Shown in pieces: positions 7,670-20,060 of a stretch of 64,000 bases of DNA. The stretch covers positions 1,387,570 to 1,451,569 of the forward strand of contig NZ_ATYB01000014.1 of the NCBI RefSeq assembly GCF_000427465.1, written 5' to 3'. This DNA is from Sinorhizobium arboris LMG 14919. Its GTDB lineage: Bacteria > Pseudomonadota > Alphaproteobacteria > Rhizobiales > Rhizobiaceae. Position 1 is the stretch's first letter; each line of letters opens with the position of its first letter. The position numbers and the translations under genes were made by a program. The notes beneath the pieces were generated by a model. The model was given only the letters and a program-made list of their open reading frames with translations. It was not told the DNA's origin and ran no database searches.

Positions 7670-8644
7670 CTATTCGGCTGCAATTGCGACGGGCATATGA
7701 CCCGCCAGGTATTTCTCCGCTTCGAGCGCCGCCATGCACCCCATGCCGGCGGCAGTAACTGCCTGGCGATAGATGTCGTCGGTCACGTCGCCGGCGGCGA
7801 AAACGCCAGGGACATCAGTTGCGGTCGAATCCGGCGCAGTCCAGAGATATCCATTCGGCTTTTGGCGAAGTTTGCCCTTGAAGAGCTCGACCGCGGGCGC
7901 ATGGCCTATCGCGACGAACACGCCGTCGATGGCCATTTCAGAAGTCTCCCCGGTCTTGGTATTGCGCAGTTTCACGCCGTTGACCGAGGCCGGCATCGGC
8001 GGCTTCGCGGGCGTCCCGAGATATTCCAGGACCTCATGATCCCACACGATCTTGACGTTCGGCTTCGCGAAAAGGCGCTCCTGCAGGATTTTTTCGGCGC
8101 GAAAGGCGTCCCGGCGGTGAACGACAGTAACGGTCTTCGCCAGGTTGGAGAGATAGAGCGCTTCCTCCACCGCGGAGTTGCCGCCGCCGACGACGATGAC
8201 GTCCTTGTTGCGGTAGAAGAACCCGTCGCAGGTGGCGCAGGCGGAAACGCCGAATCCCATGAAGGTCGGCTCGGTTTCGATGCCGAGCCATTTCGCCTTG
8301 GCGCCGGTAGCGATTATCAATGCGTCCGCCGTCCAATCCGTGCCGCTATCCGTTTTGATGCGGAAAGGACGCACGGAGAGATCGACATCGGTCACGAGAT
8401 CGTTGACGATTTCGGTGCCGACATGGATCGCCTGCTTGAGCATCTGTTCCATCATCCACGGACCCTGGACCGGATCGGCATAGCCGGGATAATTCTCCAC
8501 GTCCGTGGTGATCATCAGCTGGCCGCCCTGTTCCATTCCGGCGATGAGCACCGGCGAAAGCATGGCGCGGGCCGTGTAGATGGCGGCGGTATAGCCAGCA
8601 GGTCCGGAACCGATAATCAGCACTTTCGTGTGGCGCGCAGTCAT
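7670..8644 (-). CDS. trxB: Thioredoxin reductase (NADPH)
   Basis: FAD-dependent reductase that passes electrons from NADPH to thioredoxin in the cytoplasm. The 324-residue protein shows the FAD dinucleotide fold (VLIIGSGPAGYTAAIYTARA), the redox-active CATCDG, the NADPH-binding VVGGGNSAVEEALYL, and the C-terminal GVFAAGDVTDDIYRQAVTAAGMGCMAALEAEKYL. The ATG at 8644 is preceded by GAAGGA at good spacing; the frame extends to 8695 without a better site. It is divergent from lrp across about 430 bp. Confidence 0.96.
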   Translation of the reverse strand: MTARHTKVLIIGSGPAGYTAAIYTARAMLSPVLIAGMEQGGQLMITTDVENYPGYADPVQGPWMMEQMLKQAIHVGTEIVNDLVTDVDLSVRPFRIKTDSGTDWTADALIIATGAKAKWLGIETEPTFMGFGVSACATCDGFFYRNKDVIVVGGGNSAVEEALYLSNLAKTVTVVHRRDAFRAEKILQERLFAKPNVKIVWDHEVLEYLGTPAKPPMPASVNGVKLRNTKTGETSEMAIDGVFVAIGHAPAVELFKGKLRQKPNGYLWTAPDSTATDVPGVFAAGDVTDDIYRQAVTAAGMGCMAALEAEKYLAGHMPVAIAAE

Positions 8645-9076
8645 GCGTTTGTCCTTCGTCCGCCGGAAAGAGCCGGGAGTGTTCGTCCGGTGCAATCCGA
8701 TAATGCAAATCTTGCCTTACTTTAGGTATTCACAGCGGGCACTTTCAAGGGCGCGCGCCCTGATACACACAAGTGGTTGCGTCCTCCGCGTCGATTTGAC
8801 ACCAGATCGGGCATATTTGCATCGGTTTTGACCCGCTGCGCGCCATAAAATGCAGCAGCGCATTGGATGCACAAGGTTTTTGTGCATCCAATCGCAAGTG
8901 CTCTCGTGTCGGCATTCGGTTACGTGCTACCCAAGTGCCGAGACAGCGCCCGAAGGCCGCCGCCAGGCGCCTCCCGGCGTGGAAGGATCGGCGCTACCGT
9001 GTCTGCCTGTGGCGCAGTTGATCGGCGGATAAAGTCAGGCCTTTCCCGCGGGGCCGACAGATTGGGGATTTGGGCA
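8645..9076. other. 432-bp trxB-lrp divergent intergenic region
   Basis: No convincing gene is seen here. It must hold the divergent promoters of trxB and lrp. Its one striking element is the 13-bp inverted repeat described separately. Confidence 0.6.
8863..8893. repeat. 13-bp perfect inverted repeat with 5-nt loop
   Basis: ATTGGATGCACAA (8863-8875) is exactly complementary to TTGTGCATCCAAT (8881-8893) around the loop GGTTT. It lies about 185 bp upstream of lrp. It could be a protein-binding site (two TTGTGCATCCAA half-sites) or an RNA hairpin; no U-run follows, so it is not a standard terminator. Confidence 0.7.
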
Positions 9077-9547
9077 ATGGTCGTACGCGTCGAGCTCGAT
9101 GCCATCGATATGAAGATACTGCGCGAACTGCAGGACAACGGCCGGATCACGAATGTGGAATTGGCCGAGAGAGTGGGAATCTCGGCTCCTCCCTGCCTGC
9201 GCCGGGTGCGCAAGCTCGAGGAGACCGGCGTCATCAGAGGTTATCGCGCGCTTCTGAATGCTTCGGCTTTGGGATACGATCTCGTCGCCTTCTGCATGGT
9301 CGGCCTGAAGCACCAGTCCGATGCCAATCTGAAGGCGTTTGCCGCCCGCACCGCCTCGTGGCCGCTTGTTCGCGAAGCCTGGATGGTGTCCGGGGAGTCG
9401 GACTTTCTGCTGCAGTGCGTGGCTGAAAACCTTGCGAGCTTTCAGGATTTCGTTATTGAGGAGCTGACCGCCACCGAGAACGTCGACACGGTGCGGACGA
9501 TGCTGACGATCCGTCAAGTGAAGGACGCATGCCAGGTAGAAATCTGA
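9077..9547 (+). CDS. lrp: Lrp/AsnC-family transcriptional regulator
   Basis: A 156-residue feast/famine regulator. The N-terminal helix-turn-helix (ELDAIDMKILRELQDNGRITNVELAERVGISAPPCLRRVRKLEE) is followed by the RAM/AsnC ligand-binding domain (GYRALLNASALGYDLVAFCMV ... VDTVRTMLTIRQVKD). The ATG at 9077 gives the usual length for the family; the frame runs further upstream to 8867 but that part lacks conserved sequence. It is the lrp position in the S. meliloti trxB-lrp-lps region, recalled from memory. Confidence 0.92.
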   Translation: MVVRVELDAIDMKILRELQDNGRITNVELAERVGISAPPCLRRVRKLEETGVIRGYRALLNASALGYDLVAFCMVGLKHQSDANLKAFAARTASWPLVREAWMVSGESDFLLQCVAENLASFQDFVIEELTATENVDTVRTMLTIRQVKDACQVEI

Positions 9548-9667
9548 AGTGCAGGGCGGCATGGCCGCTGCGCACAGCAATCAAACCCCTCGCGGACCGA
9601 ACGAATTGAGCAATTTCCAGGACGAAAGCGAGGGCCCCTGCGCATTTCCTCGACGCGGGACGCCCGC

Positions 9668-10480
9668 ATGAATCCCAGGCTTCCGCTTTCAGCCTTCATC
9701 ATCTGCTTGAACGAGGAGGCCTATCTCGGCACGTGCATCGAGAGCCTCGAACGGTGCGCCGAAATCGTGATCGTCGATTCCGGATCGACGGACGGCACCG
9801 CTGCTTTGGTGCAATCCTATATCGACGCGGGCTGGCCCATCCGTTTCATGTACGAGCCGTGGCGTGGCTATGCCGGGCAAAAGCAGTTCGCGCTCGAGCA
9901 GTGCAGCCAGCCCTGGTGTTTCAACATCGATGCGGATGAGAGACTGGACAAGGCGCTGCGGGAACTGCTGCCTGAACTGCTCGCGGCGTCGCAAGACGTC
10001 GTCGGCTGGCGGGTGGCCCGTCGTCCTTACCTGATCGGCTATGGTTATACCCCGGAAAACGTCCGCGAGCGGCGGAATTTGCGGCTGATCCGGCGTGGCA
10101 AGGGGCGTTACGACCTCAGCCAGAAAGTCCATGAAGGCATCGTGCCCGAGGGAGAAGTCGGCAATGCTCGTACCGGCAGTCTCCTTCATTTTCGCCCACT
10201 GGTCATGGACGAGCAGATCCTAAAGGAAAACAAATATTCCACGCTGAAAGCCGACCAGCAGGTCGAATCCGGAAAACGGCCGCGCTTCTACAAGCTCATC
10301 TTCACCCCGCCGATCTACTTTCTCAGGCTCTATTTTCGCAACGGTCTCTGGCGCTGCGGCCTGTCCGGCTTCATTGAGGCCATGACCGGTGCGGTCTATG
10401 CCTTCCTGACGGCGGCGAAGATCTACCAGCGGCACGCGCTAAAGGCGCGCCCGAGTGTGGATGATGCGCTTTCGCACTGA
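9668..10480 (+). CDS. lpsC: LPS core glycosyltransferase, GT2 family
   Basis: A 270-residue GT-A fold glycosyltransferase of the WaaE/KdtX-like GT2 group. It shows SAFIICLNEEAYLGTCIESL, the nucleotide-sugar site VIVDSGSTDGTAAL, and the DxD-like metal motif in FNIDADERLDKALR. It starts the run lpsC-lpsD-lpsE, all facing the same way, with 18 bp to the next gene. The name comes from the conserved order lrp-lpsCDE-lpsB-greA in S. meliloti. It acts at the cytoplasmic face of the inner membrane on the growing LPS core; the exact sugar is not readable from sequence. Confidence 0.82.
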   Translation: MNPRLPLSAFIICLNEEAYLGTCIESLERCAEIVIVDSGSTDGTAALVQSYIDAGWPIRFMYEPWRGYAGQKQFALEQCSQPWCFNIDADERLDKALRELLPELLAASQDVVGWRVARRPYLIGYGYTPENVRERRNLRLIRRGKGRYDLSQKVHEGIVPEGEVGNARTGSLLHFRPLVMDEQILKENKYSTLKADQQVESGKRPRFYKLIFTPPIYFLRLYFRNGLWRCGLSGFIEAMTGAVYAFLTAAKIYQRHALKARPSVDDALSH

Positions 10481-10498
10481 TCGGCCAGGGGGGTCGGC

Positions 10499-11530
10499 AT
10501 GAAGGTGATGCATATTCACTTCGGCACGGAGGGCGGCGCGGAGCGCTTCTTCGTCAATCTCGTCAATGCGCTGCATGAAAGGGGCGTCGAACAGCGGGCA
10601 CTCATCCGGCCGGGCCGCAGTTGGCGCAAGGACCTGGAGAACAGTGCAACGATCTACGAAGGAGTCTTTCGGCGCATCTCGCTTTCGCGGTTTCTCCTGA
10701 AATGGAAGATGAACCGGGTCCTTCGCGAGTTCAAACCTGACGTCATAATGGCCTGGCAATTGCGGGCGAGCCGGTTCATGCCAGCTCATGCCGAGGCGTT
10801 TCGCATTTCCCGGCTGGGGGATTATCCCGAACATCTCGGCTACTATACGAATGTCGAGACGCTCGTCTGCATCACACCGGATATGGCTGCCAAGGTTCGT
10901 GAGCTTGGCTGGAAGCGCGATATCGAGGTGATTGCGAACTTCACCCGCGCAAAGCCTGCACCGCCCGTGGCGCGGGCCGATCTGCAGACACCGGCGGACG
11001 CCTTCGTCGTGGTCGGCATGGGCCGCTTCGTCAAACGCAAGGGTTTCGCAGGGCTCATCCGCGCCGTGAAGGAGGTGGAGAATACCTATCTCTGGCTTGT
11101 CGGGGATGGTCCGGAACGAGAGCAGCTCGAGCAGCTGACCGACGAACTCGGGCTTCGCGATCGCGTCCGCTTCACCGGATGGCAGACGAACGCCTATGGT
11201 TTTCTCTCCGCCGGCGACGCCTTCGTCATCAACTCGTCGCACGAGCCTCTCGGCAATGTCTGCTTCGAGGGCTGGGGCGCCGGAAAGCCCACGATAGCCT
11301 CGCGCGCGGAAGGTCCGTCCTGGGTGATGACGCATGAGAGCGACGCTCTAATGGTCGATTGCGGCGACGACGTGGGTCTTGCGGGCGCCATTCGCCGGTT
11401 GCGCGACGATCCGGCGCTTCGCGAGAGGCTGAGTGCCGGCGGCCGCGAAACCTTGCGCACTCGCTTCTCCGAAAAAGCGATCACCGACGCTTATCTCGAT
11501 CTGTTCGATAGAGGTGTAGCAAAGCGATGA
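10499..11530 (+). CDS. lpsD: LPS core glycosyltransferase, GT4 family
   Basis: A 343-residue GT-B glycosyltransferase. The N-terminus MKVMHIHFGTEGGAERFFVNL is typical of GT4 acceptors. The donor-binding C-domain shows VVVGMGRFVKRKGF, WLVGDGPEREQLEQL and the GT4 glutamate motif SSHEPLGNVCFEGWGAGKP. It overlaps lpsE by four bases (ATGA), so translation is probably coupled. It is clearly paralogous to lpsE throughout, a tandem duplication. The gene name follows rhizobial synteny. Confidence 0.82.
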   Translation: MKVMHIHFGTEGGAERFFVNLVNALHERGVEQRALIRPGRSWRKDLENSATIYEGVFRRISLSRFLLKWKMNRVLREFKPDVIMAWQLRASRFMPAHAEAFRISRLGDYPEHLGYYTNVETLVCITPDMAAKVRELGWKRDIEVIANFTRAKPAPPVARADLQTPADAFVVVGMGRFVKRKGFAGLIRAVKEVENTYLWLVGDGPEREQLEQLTDELGLRDRVRFTGWQTNAYGFLSAGDAFVINSSHEPLGNVCFEGWGAGKPTIASRAEGPSWVMTHESDALMVDCGDDVGLAGAIRRLRDDPALRERLSAGGRETLRTRFSEKAITDAYLDLFDRGVAKR

Positions 11531-12549
11531 AAGTCACTCACTTTCATTTCGGCAAGGACGGCGGCGCCGAGCGCTTCTTCGTGCACCTGGTCAATGCGCT
11601 TGCGGAACGCGGCGTCGAGCAGACGGCGATCATCCGCCCCGGACGCGGCTGGCGGCGTGACATCGACCGCGCCGCGAAGATCCGGGAAAGCCATTTTCGC
11701 AATCTCTCGCTCGATCGCATCCTGCTGCCGTGGAAGGTGAAGCACATGGCTCGGCGCGAAAGGCCGGATGTCCTGATGGCCTGGGCGCCGCGGGCGAGCG
11801 AGCTGATGCCGGACTACAAAGGCGCATTCAAGATCTCACGCCTTGGCGATTATCCGACGCGCCTCAGTTATTTCAGAAACACGGACTGCATCGTGTGCAA
11901 CACGCCGGGCATTGCCGAGCGCGTTCGAGATCTCGGCTGGAAACGGGAGTTAAGGGTCATCTCCAATTTCACCGGCACCGGGCGTGTCGAGGCGGTAGAC
12001 CGGGCAATGCTCGATACGCCAGCCGATGCGCCCGTGGTGATGTCCATGGGCCGCTTCGTCGAGCGAAAAGGGTTTCACACGCTGATCGAATCGGTCGCCA
12101 GACTGCCAGGGGTCTATCTTTGGCTGCTTGGCGATGGAGAGGAGAGTGACAATCTGCACAAGCTCGCGACGGGTCTCGGCGTTTCCGGCCGCATTCGCTT
12201 TGCCGGCTGGCAGGAAGACACGAAGCCTTTTCTGGCTGCGGCCGATGTCTTCGTGATGTCGTCCAGCCACGAACCGCTCGGCAACGTCATTCTCGAGTCA
12301 TGGGCCCAGGGAACGCCAGTCGTATCCACCCGTTCCGAGGGGCCGCTATGGTTCATGCGCGACGGCGAAAACGGTCTGATGGTCGATATCGGCGATGCCG
12401 AAGGTTTCGCCCGCGCCATCGAGCAGATCGTGGCCGACAATTCCCTAAGCACGCGCCTTGCCGAGCGCGGACACGAGACGCTTATCCGCCAGTTTTCCAG
12501 GGAAGCGATCACTGACGCCTATCTGCAGCTGTTTTCCTCGAAGGCGTAG
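11527..12549 (+). CDS. lpsE: LPS core glycosyltransferase, GT4 family
   Basis: A 340-residue GT4 enzyme, paralogue of the preceding gene: MKVTHFHFGKDGGAERFFVHL, MSMGRFVERKGFHTL, WLLGDGEESDNL and SSHEPLGNVILESWAQGTP align directly with LpsD. Divergence in the N-terminal acceptor domain suggests successive, different acceptors. It ends seven bases before the convergent lpsB stop, so the two operons meet tail to tail with no room for separate terminators. Confidence 0.82.
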   Translation: MKVTHFHFGKDGGAERFFVHLVNALAERGVEQTAIIRPGRGWRRDIDRAAKIRESHFRNLSLDRILLPWKVKHMARRERPDVLMAWAPRASELMPDYKGAFKISRLGDYPTRLSYFRNTDCIVCNTPGIAERVRDLGWKRELRVISNFTGTGRVEAVDRAMLDTPADAPVVMSMGRFVERKGFHTLIESVARLPGVYLWLLGDGEESDNLHKLATGLGVSGRIRFAGWQEDTKPFLAAADVFVMSSSHEPLGNVILESWAQGTPVVSTRSEGPLWFMRDGENGLMVDIGDAEGFARAIEQIVADNSLSTRLAERGHETLIRQFSREAITDAYLQLFSSKA

Positions 12550-12556
12550 CCGGGAC

Positions 12557-13612
12557 TCAGCGCATCAGGCCCTCGTAAACGGCTCCTATCGCGCGGGCTT
12601 CCTGCTCGATGGCGAAGTCTTTGGCGGTCCGCGCAAGACCGTTGGCGCCGGCGGCGGCAAGCCGCGGCAGGTCGTCCATGAAGGCGGCTGCCGCGTCGAC
12701 CATCGCCCTGAGGTCGTCGGCCGCAATGATGAGGCCCGTCTCCTCGGAACCGCCGCTTACGAGTTCCGAAAACGCGCCGACATCGGTCGCCACGACGGGG
12801 ACCCCGGTCGCCATGGCTTCGAGCGGCGTGAGGCCGAAGCCTTCCCAGCGCTGCGGTGCGATGAAGAGATCGAGGGCGCGGTACCAGTCGGGAATATTCG
12901 TGTGCTCGCCCACGAACAGGATACGATCTGCGAGCCCCGCCTTGGCGACGCGCTCCTTCAGCCCGGTTTCGAAGGCGAGGTGGGGACCGGTGGCGCGCCC
13001 GGCAACGATTGCCCCCCAGTCCGGCCGGGAGGGCAGGAGGGCGATCATGCTGTCGACGAAGAGGTCGGTCCCTTTCTGATGCCGCACGCGCCCGAAGCAT
13101 CCGACGAATTTCTTTGCAGGATCGAGGCCGAGCGCCTTTTTTGCCTGCGCCTTGTCGGACGGCGGCTGAAAGCGCGTCGTATCGATCCCATGCAGGATGA
13201 CGGTATTCGGCACTTCGAGATAGGCGGCCGTTCTGCCGCTGGTGGCGATTACCGCGTCCATCCGGCGGATGAGGAACTTGCTCCATCCGGTATGGCGGCG
13301 CTGCGAGGCGGAGGTAAAAACGATCCGGATCTTCATGCGGAGCAGGTCGCGCAGCAGAATGGCCGGGAGCATTTCGACGTTGCGGCGTGCGTGCCAGACG
13401 CGGCACGGCCGACCGCCGGGCCTCTTCCAGAGATGGATCAGATCGCGAAAGCGGACCGACGGCAAGGTGTTGGGAAGTCCCGGTCCGAGGACCGCGATCT
13501 TCTGCCCCAGGGCACGTTGCACGGGTACCAGCTGGATGATCGTCGAGGTAACGCCGGACAGACGCTGCTTGAAATTGGGTGCGATCACTTCGACGTCGCG
13601 GATATCGGCCAC
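12557..13612 (-). CDS. lpsB: LPS core mannosyltransferase-type GT4 enzyme
   Basis: GT-B glycosyltransferase required for complete LPS core in rhizobia. Motifs: APNFKQRLSGVTSTIIQL at the N-terminus, VIATSGRTAAYL, VGCFGRVRHQKGTDLFVDSM, and IAPQRWEGFGLTPLEAMATGVPVVATD containing the catalytic E-x7-E. I prefer a GTG start at 13612 (VADIRDVEVIAP): GAGGAGAG lies eight bases upstream and the product is then 351 residues, the length I recall for S. meliloti LpsB. An ATG at 13648 opens the frame further upstream without support. Confidence 0.88.
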   Translation of the reverse strand: MADIRDVEVIAPNFKQRLSGVTSTIIQLVPVQRALGQKIAVLGPGLPNTLPSVRFRDLIHLWKRPGGRPCRVWHARRNVEMLPAILLRDLLRMKIRIVFTSASQRRHTGWSKFLIRRMDAVIATSGRTAAYLEVPNTVILHGIDTTRFQPPSDKAQAKKALGLDPAKKFVGCFGRVRHQKGTDLFVDSMIALLPSRPDWGAIVAGRATGPHLAFETGLKERVAKAGLADRILFVGEHTNIPDWYRALDLFIAPQRWEGFGLTPLEAMATGVPVVATDVGAFSELVSGGSEETGLIIAADDLRAMVDAAAAFMDDLPRLAAAGANGLARTAKDFAIEQEARAIGAVYEGLMR

Positions 13613-13693
13613 CTGTGCGCTCTCCTCGCGCCTGCGACAATCATTCAAGGGAGGAGGGGTGCGGCGGCACGGGCGCGCGCACCGAAAGATAGG

Positions 13694-14170
13694 TCAGCCC
13701 CACTGAACGGCGAGAATTTCATAGGCCTTGGAACCGCCGGGAGCATTGACTTCGATCGAGTCGCCGACCTCCTTGCCGATCAGCGCGCGGGCGATCGGAG
13801 AGGAGATGGAAATGCGTCCCTGTTTGACGTCGGCTTCCTGGTCGCCGACGATCTGGTAGGTCTTTTCTTCTTCCGTATCCTCGTCGACCAGCTTCACCCG
13901 GGCGCCGAACTTGATCTTCGATCCGGACATTTTCGAAAGGTCGATGACTTCCGCGCGGGCGATCAGGTCCTCGAGTTCGGAGATCCGTCCCTCGTTGTGG
14001 CTCTGCGCTTCCTTGGCTGCATGATATTCGGCGTTCTCCGACAAGTCGCCATGGGCGCGGGCCTCGGCGATCGCTTCGATGATACGCGGGCGTTCTTCCT
14101 GCTGGCGCCAGCGCAGCTCCTCCTGCAGATTGACGAATCCACCCTGTGTCATCGGCACCTTGTCGACCAT
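13694..14170 (-). CDS. greA: Transcription elongation factor GreA
   Basis: A 158-residue cytoplasmic factor that stimulates transcript cleavage by backtracked RNA polymerase. It has the N-terminal coiled coil with the acidic tip [15 protein letters not shown] and the C-terminal FKBP-like domain [29 protein letters not shown]. The ATG at 14170 ([11 protein letters not shown]) gives the standard length; upstream codons to 14251 are unlikely to be translated. It lies 82 bp upstream of lpsB on the same strand. Confidence 0.97.
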   Translation of the reverse strand: MVDKVPMTQGGFVNLQEELRWRQQEERPRIIEAIAEARAHGDLSENAEYHAAKEAQSHNEGRISELEDLIARAEVIDLSKMSGSKIKFGARVKLVDEDTEEEKTYQIVGDQEADVKQGRISISSPIARALIGKEVGDSIEVNAPGGSKAYEILAVQWG

Positions 14171-14395
14171 TTCATCATCCTTCATCAAGCACGCGGCGCC
14201 GCCTTTCGGCAGCGCCAGCGCAAAAGAAAACGGCCTCCGGAGCGAAAGCACCGGAACCGTCCGAACAACCGAACCGATCTTATAGCAGAAACCGGATTCC
14301 GAAAGCCAGATTTTTCGCCGTCCTCGCGGCGGCTTCGTGCCGATCCGCGGCCTTCGGCGGGTCTGGGTGAAGGTGAAATTTCTGCAGAAATGCTC

Positions 14396-14426
14396 TTTAC
14401 CTCAACCGCGATTGAGGTCGTATCAG
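14396..14426 (+). promoter_or_regulatory. SoxR-box promoter with 19-bp spacer
   Basis: CCTCAACCGCGATTGAGG (14400-14417) is an 18-bp dyad with the arms CCTCAA/TTGAGG of the E. coli soxS SoxR operator. It lies between -35 TTTACC (14396-14401) and -10 TATCAG (14421-14426), with a 19-bp spacer, the over-long spacing required by MerR-family activators. The same geometry occurs at soxS. It sits 35 bp upstream of the MFS gene. No soxR gene is in the window, so the regulator would act from elsewhere. Confidence 0.75.
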
Positions 14427-14460
14427 TGCCGGCTCCATACCAACCATACGGGGCCGAATC

Positions 14461-15930
14461 ATGAGTTTAGTCGAAGAGGAATTACAAGTGGCCGAACCGG
14501 CGCCGCAGGCGGAGCTCCACGTGGAGGAGGGAAGCTGGAGCGAGCTCCTGCGACCGCGCCACCTCGCCGCAACCGTGACACTGTGCCTTGGCGTCGCGCT
14601 TTTTGCCTTCAACGAATTCTTCGTCTCGACGGCACTGCCGACGGCCGTCGCGGAGTTTGGCGGAGCCGCCCTTTTGTCCTGGGCCTTCACGCTGTACCTC
14701 GTTTTCGCCATCGTCGGCGGCGCCTTGGCGGCCAGGCTGAAGGCCCGGTTCGGCGCCCGCAACACGCTGATCGTTGCCGCGCTCGTCTTCGCATCGGGCA
14801 CGGCCATCGCGACGATGGCGAGCAGCATGCCGCAGGTTCTGGCCGGGAGGGTGCTCCAGGGATTTGGGGAGGGCATCATTGCCGCCCTGTGCTACGCGCT
14901 GATACCGGAGCTCTTTCCGCAGCGGCTGGTGCCCAAGATCTTCGGCGCAGAAGCGATCGTATGGGCTGCCGCAGCCTTCGGCGGGCCGCTCATATCTGGC
15001 CTGCTGACCGAATACTGGTCATGGCGAGCCGCCTTCTTCGTCAACATACCGGCAGCCGCGATCTTCATAGCGCTCGTCGTCGCAATCCTTCGTCAGCCAG
15101 AACAAAGTCCAAGCGCGGCCGGATCGGTTCCCTTGCTGCGCCTTGTGGCGTTCGGCTTCGGGATAATGCTGATCTCGCTCTCGAATACGGCGACCGACGG
15201 CTACAGGATGTCGGCGCTGCTGGCGGCGGCACTCGCGGTCTTGGTCGCGACCGTTCACATCGACCGCCGATCGCCGCAGTCCATACTCCCCTTCGGCGCG
15301 TTTTCGCTCGATCGCCCGCTGGGAACGGGGCTTTGGGTCGTGTTGCTAATGCCTCTGGCACAAGCCTCGGGCTCCGTCTACCTCGTCTATGCGCTGCAAC
15401 ATCTCTGGGGTTTCGGCCCGACAGGGGCCGGGTTCTCTAATGCCTTGATGGCCATGTCCTGGAGCCTGACGGCAATCATTGTTGCAAGCCTCCGCTCTCA
15501 CGCGACGCGCGTGCGGCTGGTCTGGACCGGGCCGTTGTTCCTTTGCCTCGGTCTCGGCGGATTGACGCTCGCCGTCGGCTCCGGCGAGTACGGCCTCGTC
15601 TTCGTCAGCCAGAGCGCTGTCGGAGCCGGTTTCGGCCTTTGCTGGGGAACGCTGAGCCAGCTGCTGATGAACGTCTCGGCGATCGAGGAACGCGACAAGA
15701 CCTCCGCGCTGCTGCCGACGCTGCAATCCGCCGGCTACGCGATCGGCGCCGCCGTTTTCGGAGCTGTCGCCAATGCCGGAGGCGTCGACGAAGGTGTCGG
15801 CGTCCGGGTGATTTCGGCCGCGATGCTGGGCGTTTTCGCACTCGGCTGCCTTCTCGCCGCCGTGTCGCTCTTCTTCGGAATCAGGACCCTGCGGCTGGCG
15901 CGATGCGAAAGCAGGGCAACCATCCAGTAG
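14461..15930 (+). CDS. MFS drug exporter, DHA2/EmrB-like
   Basis: A 489-residue polytopic inner-membrane protein with many hydrophobic segments, consistent with the 14-helix DHA2 class. A motif-A-like loop (LAARLKARFGARNTLIVAA) and a motif-C-like segment (VWAAAAFGGPLISGLLTEYWSWRAAFFVNIP) identify a proton-driven exporter. It stands behind a SoxR-box promoter, so induction by redox-cycling compounds, which SoxR senses directly in non-enteric bacteria, is the best guess for regulation and substrate class. The start is the ATG at 14461. Confidence 0.9.
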   Translation: MSLVEEELQVAEPAPQAELHVEEGSWSELLRPRHLAATVTLCLGVALFAFNEFFVSTALPTAVAEFGGAALLSWAFTLYLVFAIVGGALAARLKARFGARNTLIVAALVFASGTAIATMASSMPQVLAGRVLQGFGEGIIAALCYALIPELFPQRLVPKIFGAEAIVWAAAAFGGPLISGLLTEYWSWRAAFFVNIPAAAIFIALVVAILRQPEQSPSAAGSVPLLRLVAFGFGIMLISLSNTATDGYRMSALLAAALAVLVATVHIDRRSPQSILPFGAFSLDRPLGTGLWVVLLMPLAQASGSVYLVYALQHLWGFGPTGAGFSNALMAMSWSLTAIIVASLRSHATRVRLVWTGPLFLCLGLGGLTLAVGSGEYGLVFVSQSAVGAGFGLCWGTLSQLLMNVSAIEERDKTSALLPTLQSAGYAIGAAVFGAVANAGGVDEGVGVRVISAAMLGVFALGCLLAAVSLFFGIRTLRLARCESRATIQ

Positions 15931-15933
15931 CGT

Positions 15934-16236
15934 TCACCGAGCCGCAGCCGGCGCAAGGCCGGCTTTGGCCGGATGCGGGAACAGGCCGGGGCTGCGCCGG
16001 CCGAGCAGGGCGTCTTGTTCGGCGCCGCGGCCCTGAGAGGGCGTGACGCTCGCGAGCAGCACGCCCGCTTCCGACCGTACCGTGACCTTCAGGGAACCAT
16101 AGTCCGCGTCGCGGCCGATCCTGTCGGCGATACGCTGGGCGTAATAGAGCGCCGATCCCTCATCGAAGTGAACGATACCCTCGTCATCGGTGAAACAATC
16201 GTCATCCCAATGGAGATCGAAGAAATATAGCTGCAT
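15934..16236 (-). CDS. Small DUF6894-like protein
   Basis: A 100-residue protein starting MQLYFFDLHWDDDCFTDDEG, with EGSALYYAQRIADRIGRD and VTVRSEAGVLLASVTPSQ. This layout (aromatic beta strand, acidic loop with DDEG, alanine-rich helix, VxVR-E-G strand) is that of the small DUF6894 proteins abundant in Rhizobiales, of unknown function. The frame is open to 16299 but the conserved part begins at 16236. The C-terminus is Ala/Pro-rich and poorly conserved. It faces the MFS gene with three bases between the stops. Confidence 0.7.
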   Translation of the reverse strand: MQLYFFDLHWDDDCFTDDEGIVHFDEGSALYYAQRIADRIGRDADYGSLKVTVRSEAGVLLASVTPSQGRGAEQDALLGRRSPGLFPHPAKAGLAPAAAR

Positions 16237-16308
16237 GCCGTTGCCCCAGCCATGCGCGTCACGGGTGATCCGTTTCCGCATGCTGGGACAGGGAACCATG
16301 TCGCATCG

Positions 16309-16343
16309 GAACGCAGCCTGAACCGGACATTCAGGCTGCGTTC
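16309..16343 (-). terminator. 14-bp hairpin downstream of carB
   Basis: GAACGCAGCCTGAA (16309-16322) pairs perfectly with TTCAGGCTGCGTTC (16330-16343) around a 7-nt loop. It begins about 25 bases after the carB stop. There is no U-run, so it may end transcription with Rho or protect the mRNA 3' end. Confidence 0.5.
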
Positions 16344-16366
16344 ACAAGTGTAAATCCGCGCAATGG

Positions 16367-19864
<3,498 letters not shown>

Positions 19865-20060
19865 TCATCCGTTTCTAGCTGCGCGAAAAACCGGCCTGGT
19901 TGGGAGGTCACCGGCCGGGTCGCGCATTGATGGTCTTTTCAGGCTAGAAGCGGCTTATAGGCAAATGTTCTGGCCAGCGGAACCCCGAAAATTCCGGAAT
20001 CGACAAGAAAGCAAAGATATTTGCTCCGCCTCCCGAACCGACGGTTCTCCGATATAATCG

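Noticed and set aside
12458..14464. 668-codon plus-strand frame across lpsB and greA
   Set aside because: Antisense shadow of two well-recognised genes; composition (Asp/Arg/Gly-rich) typical of such shadows.
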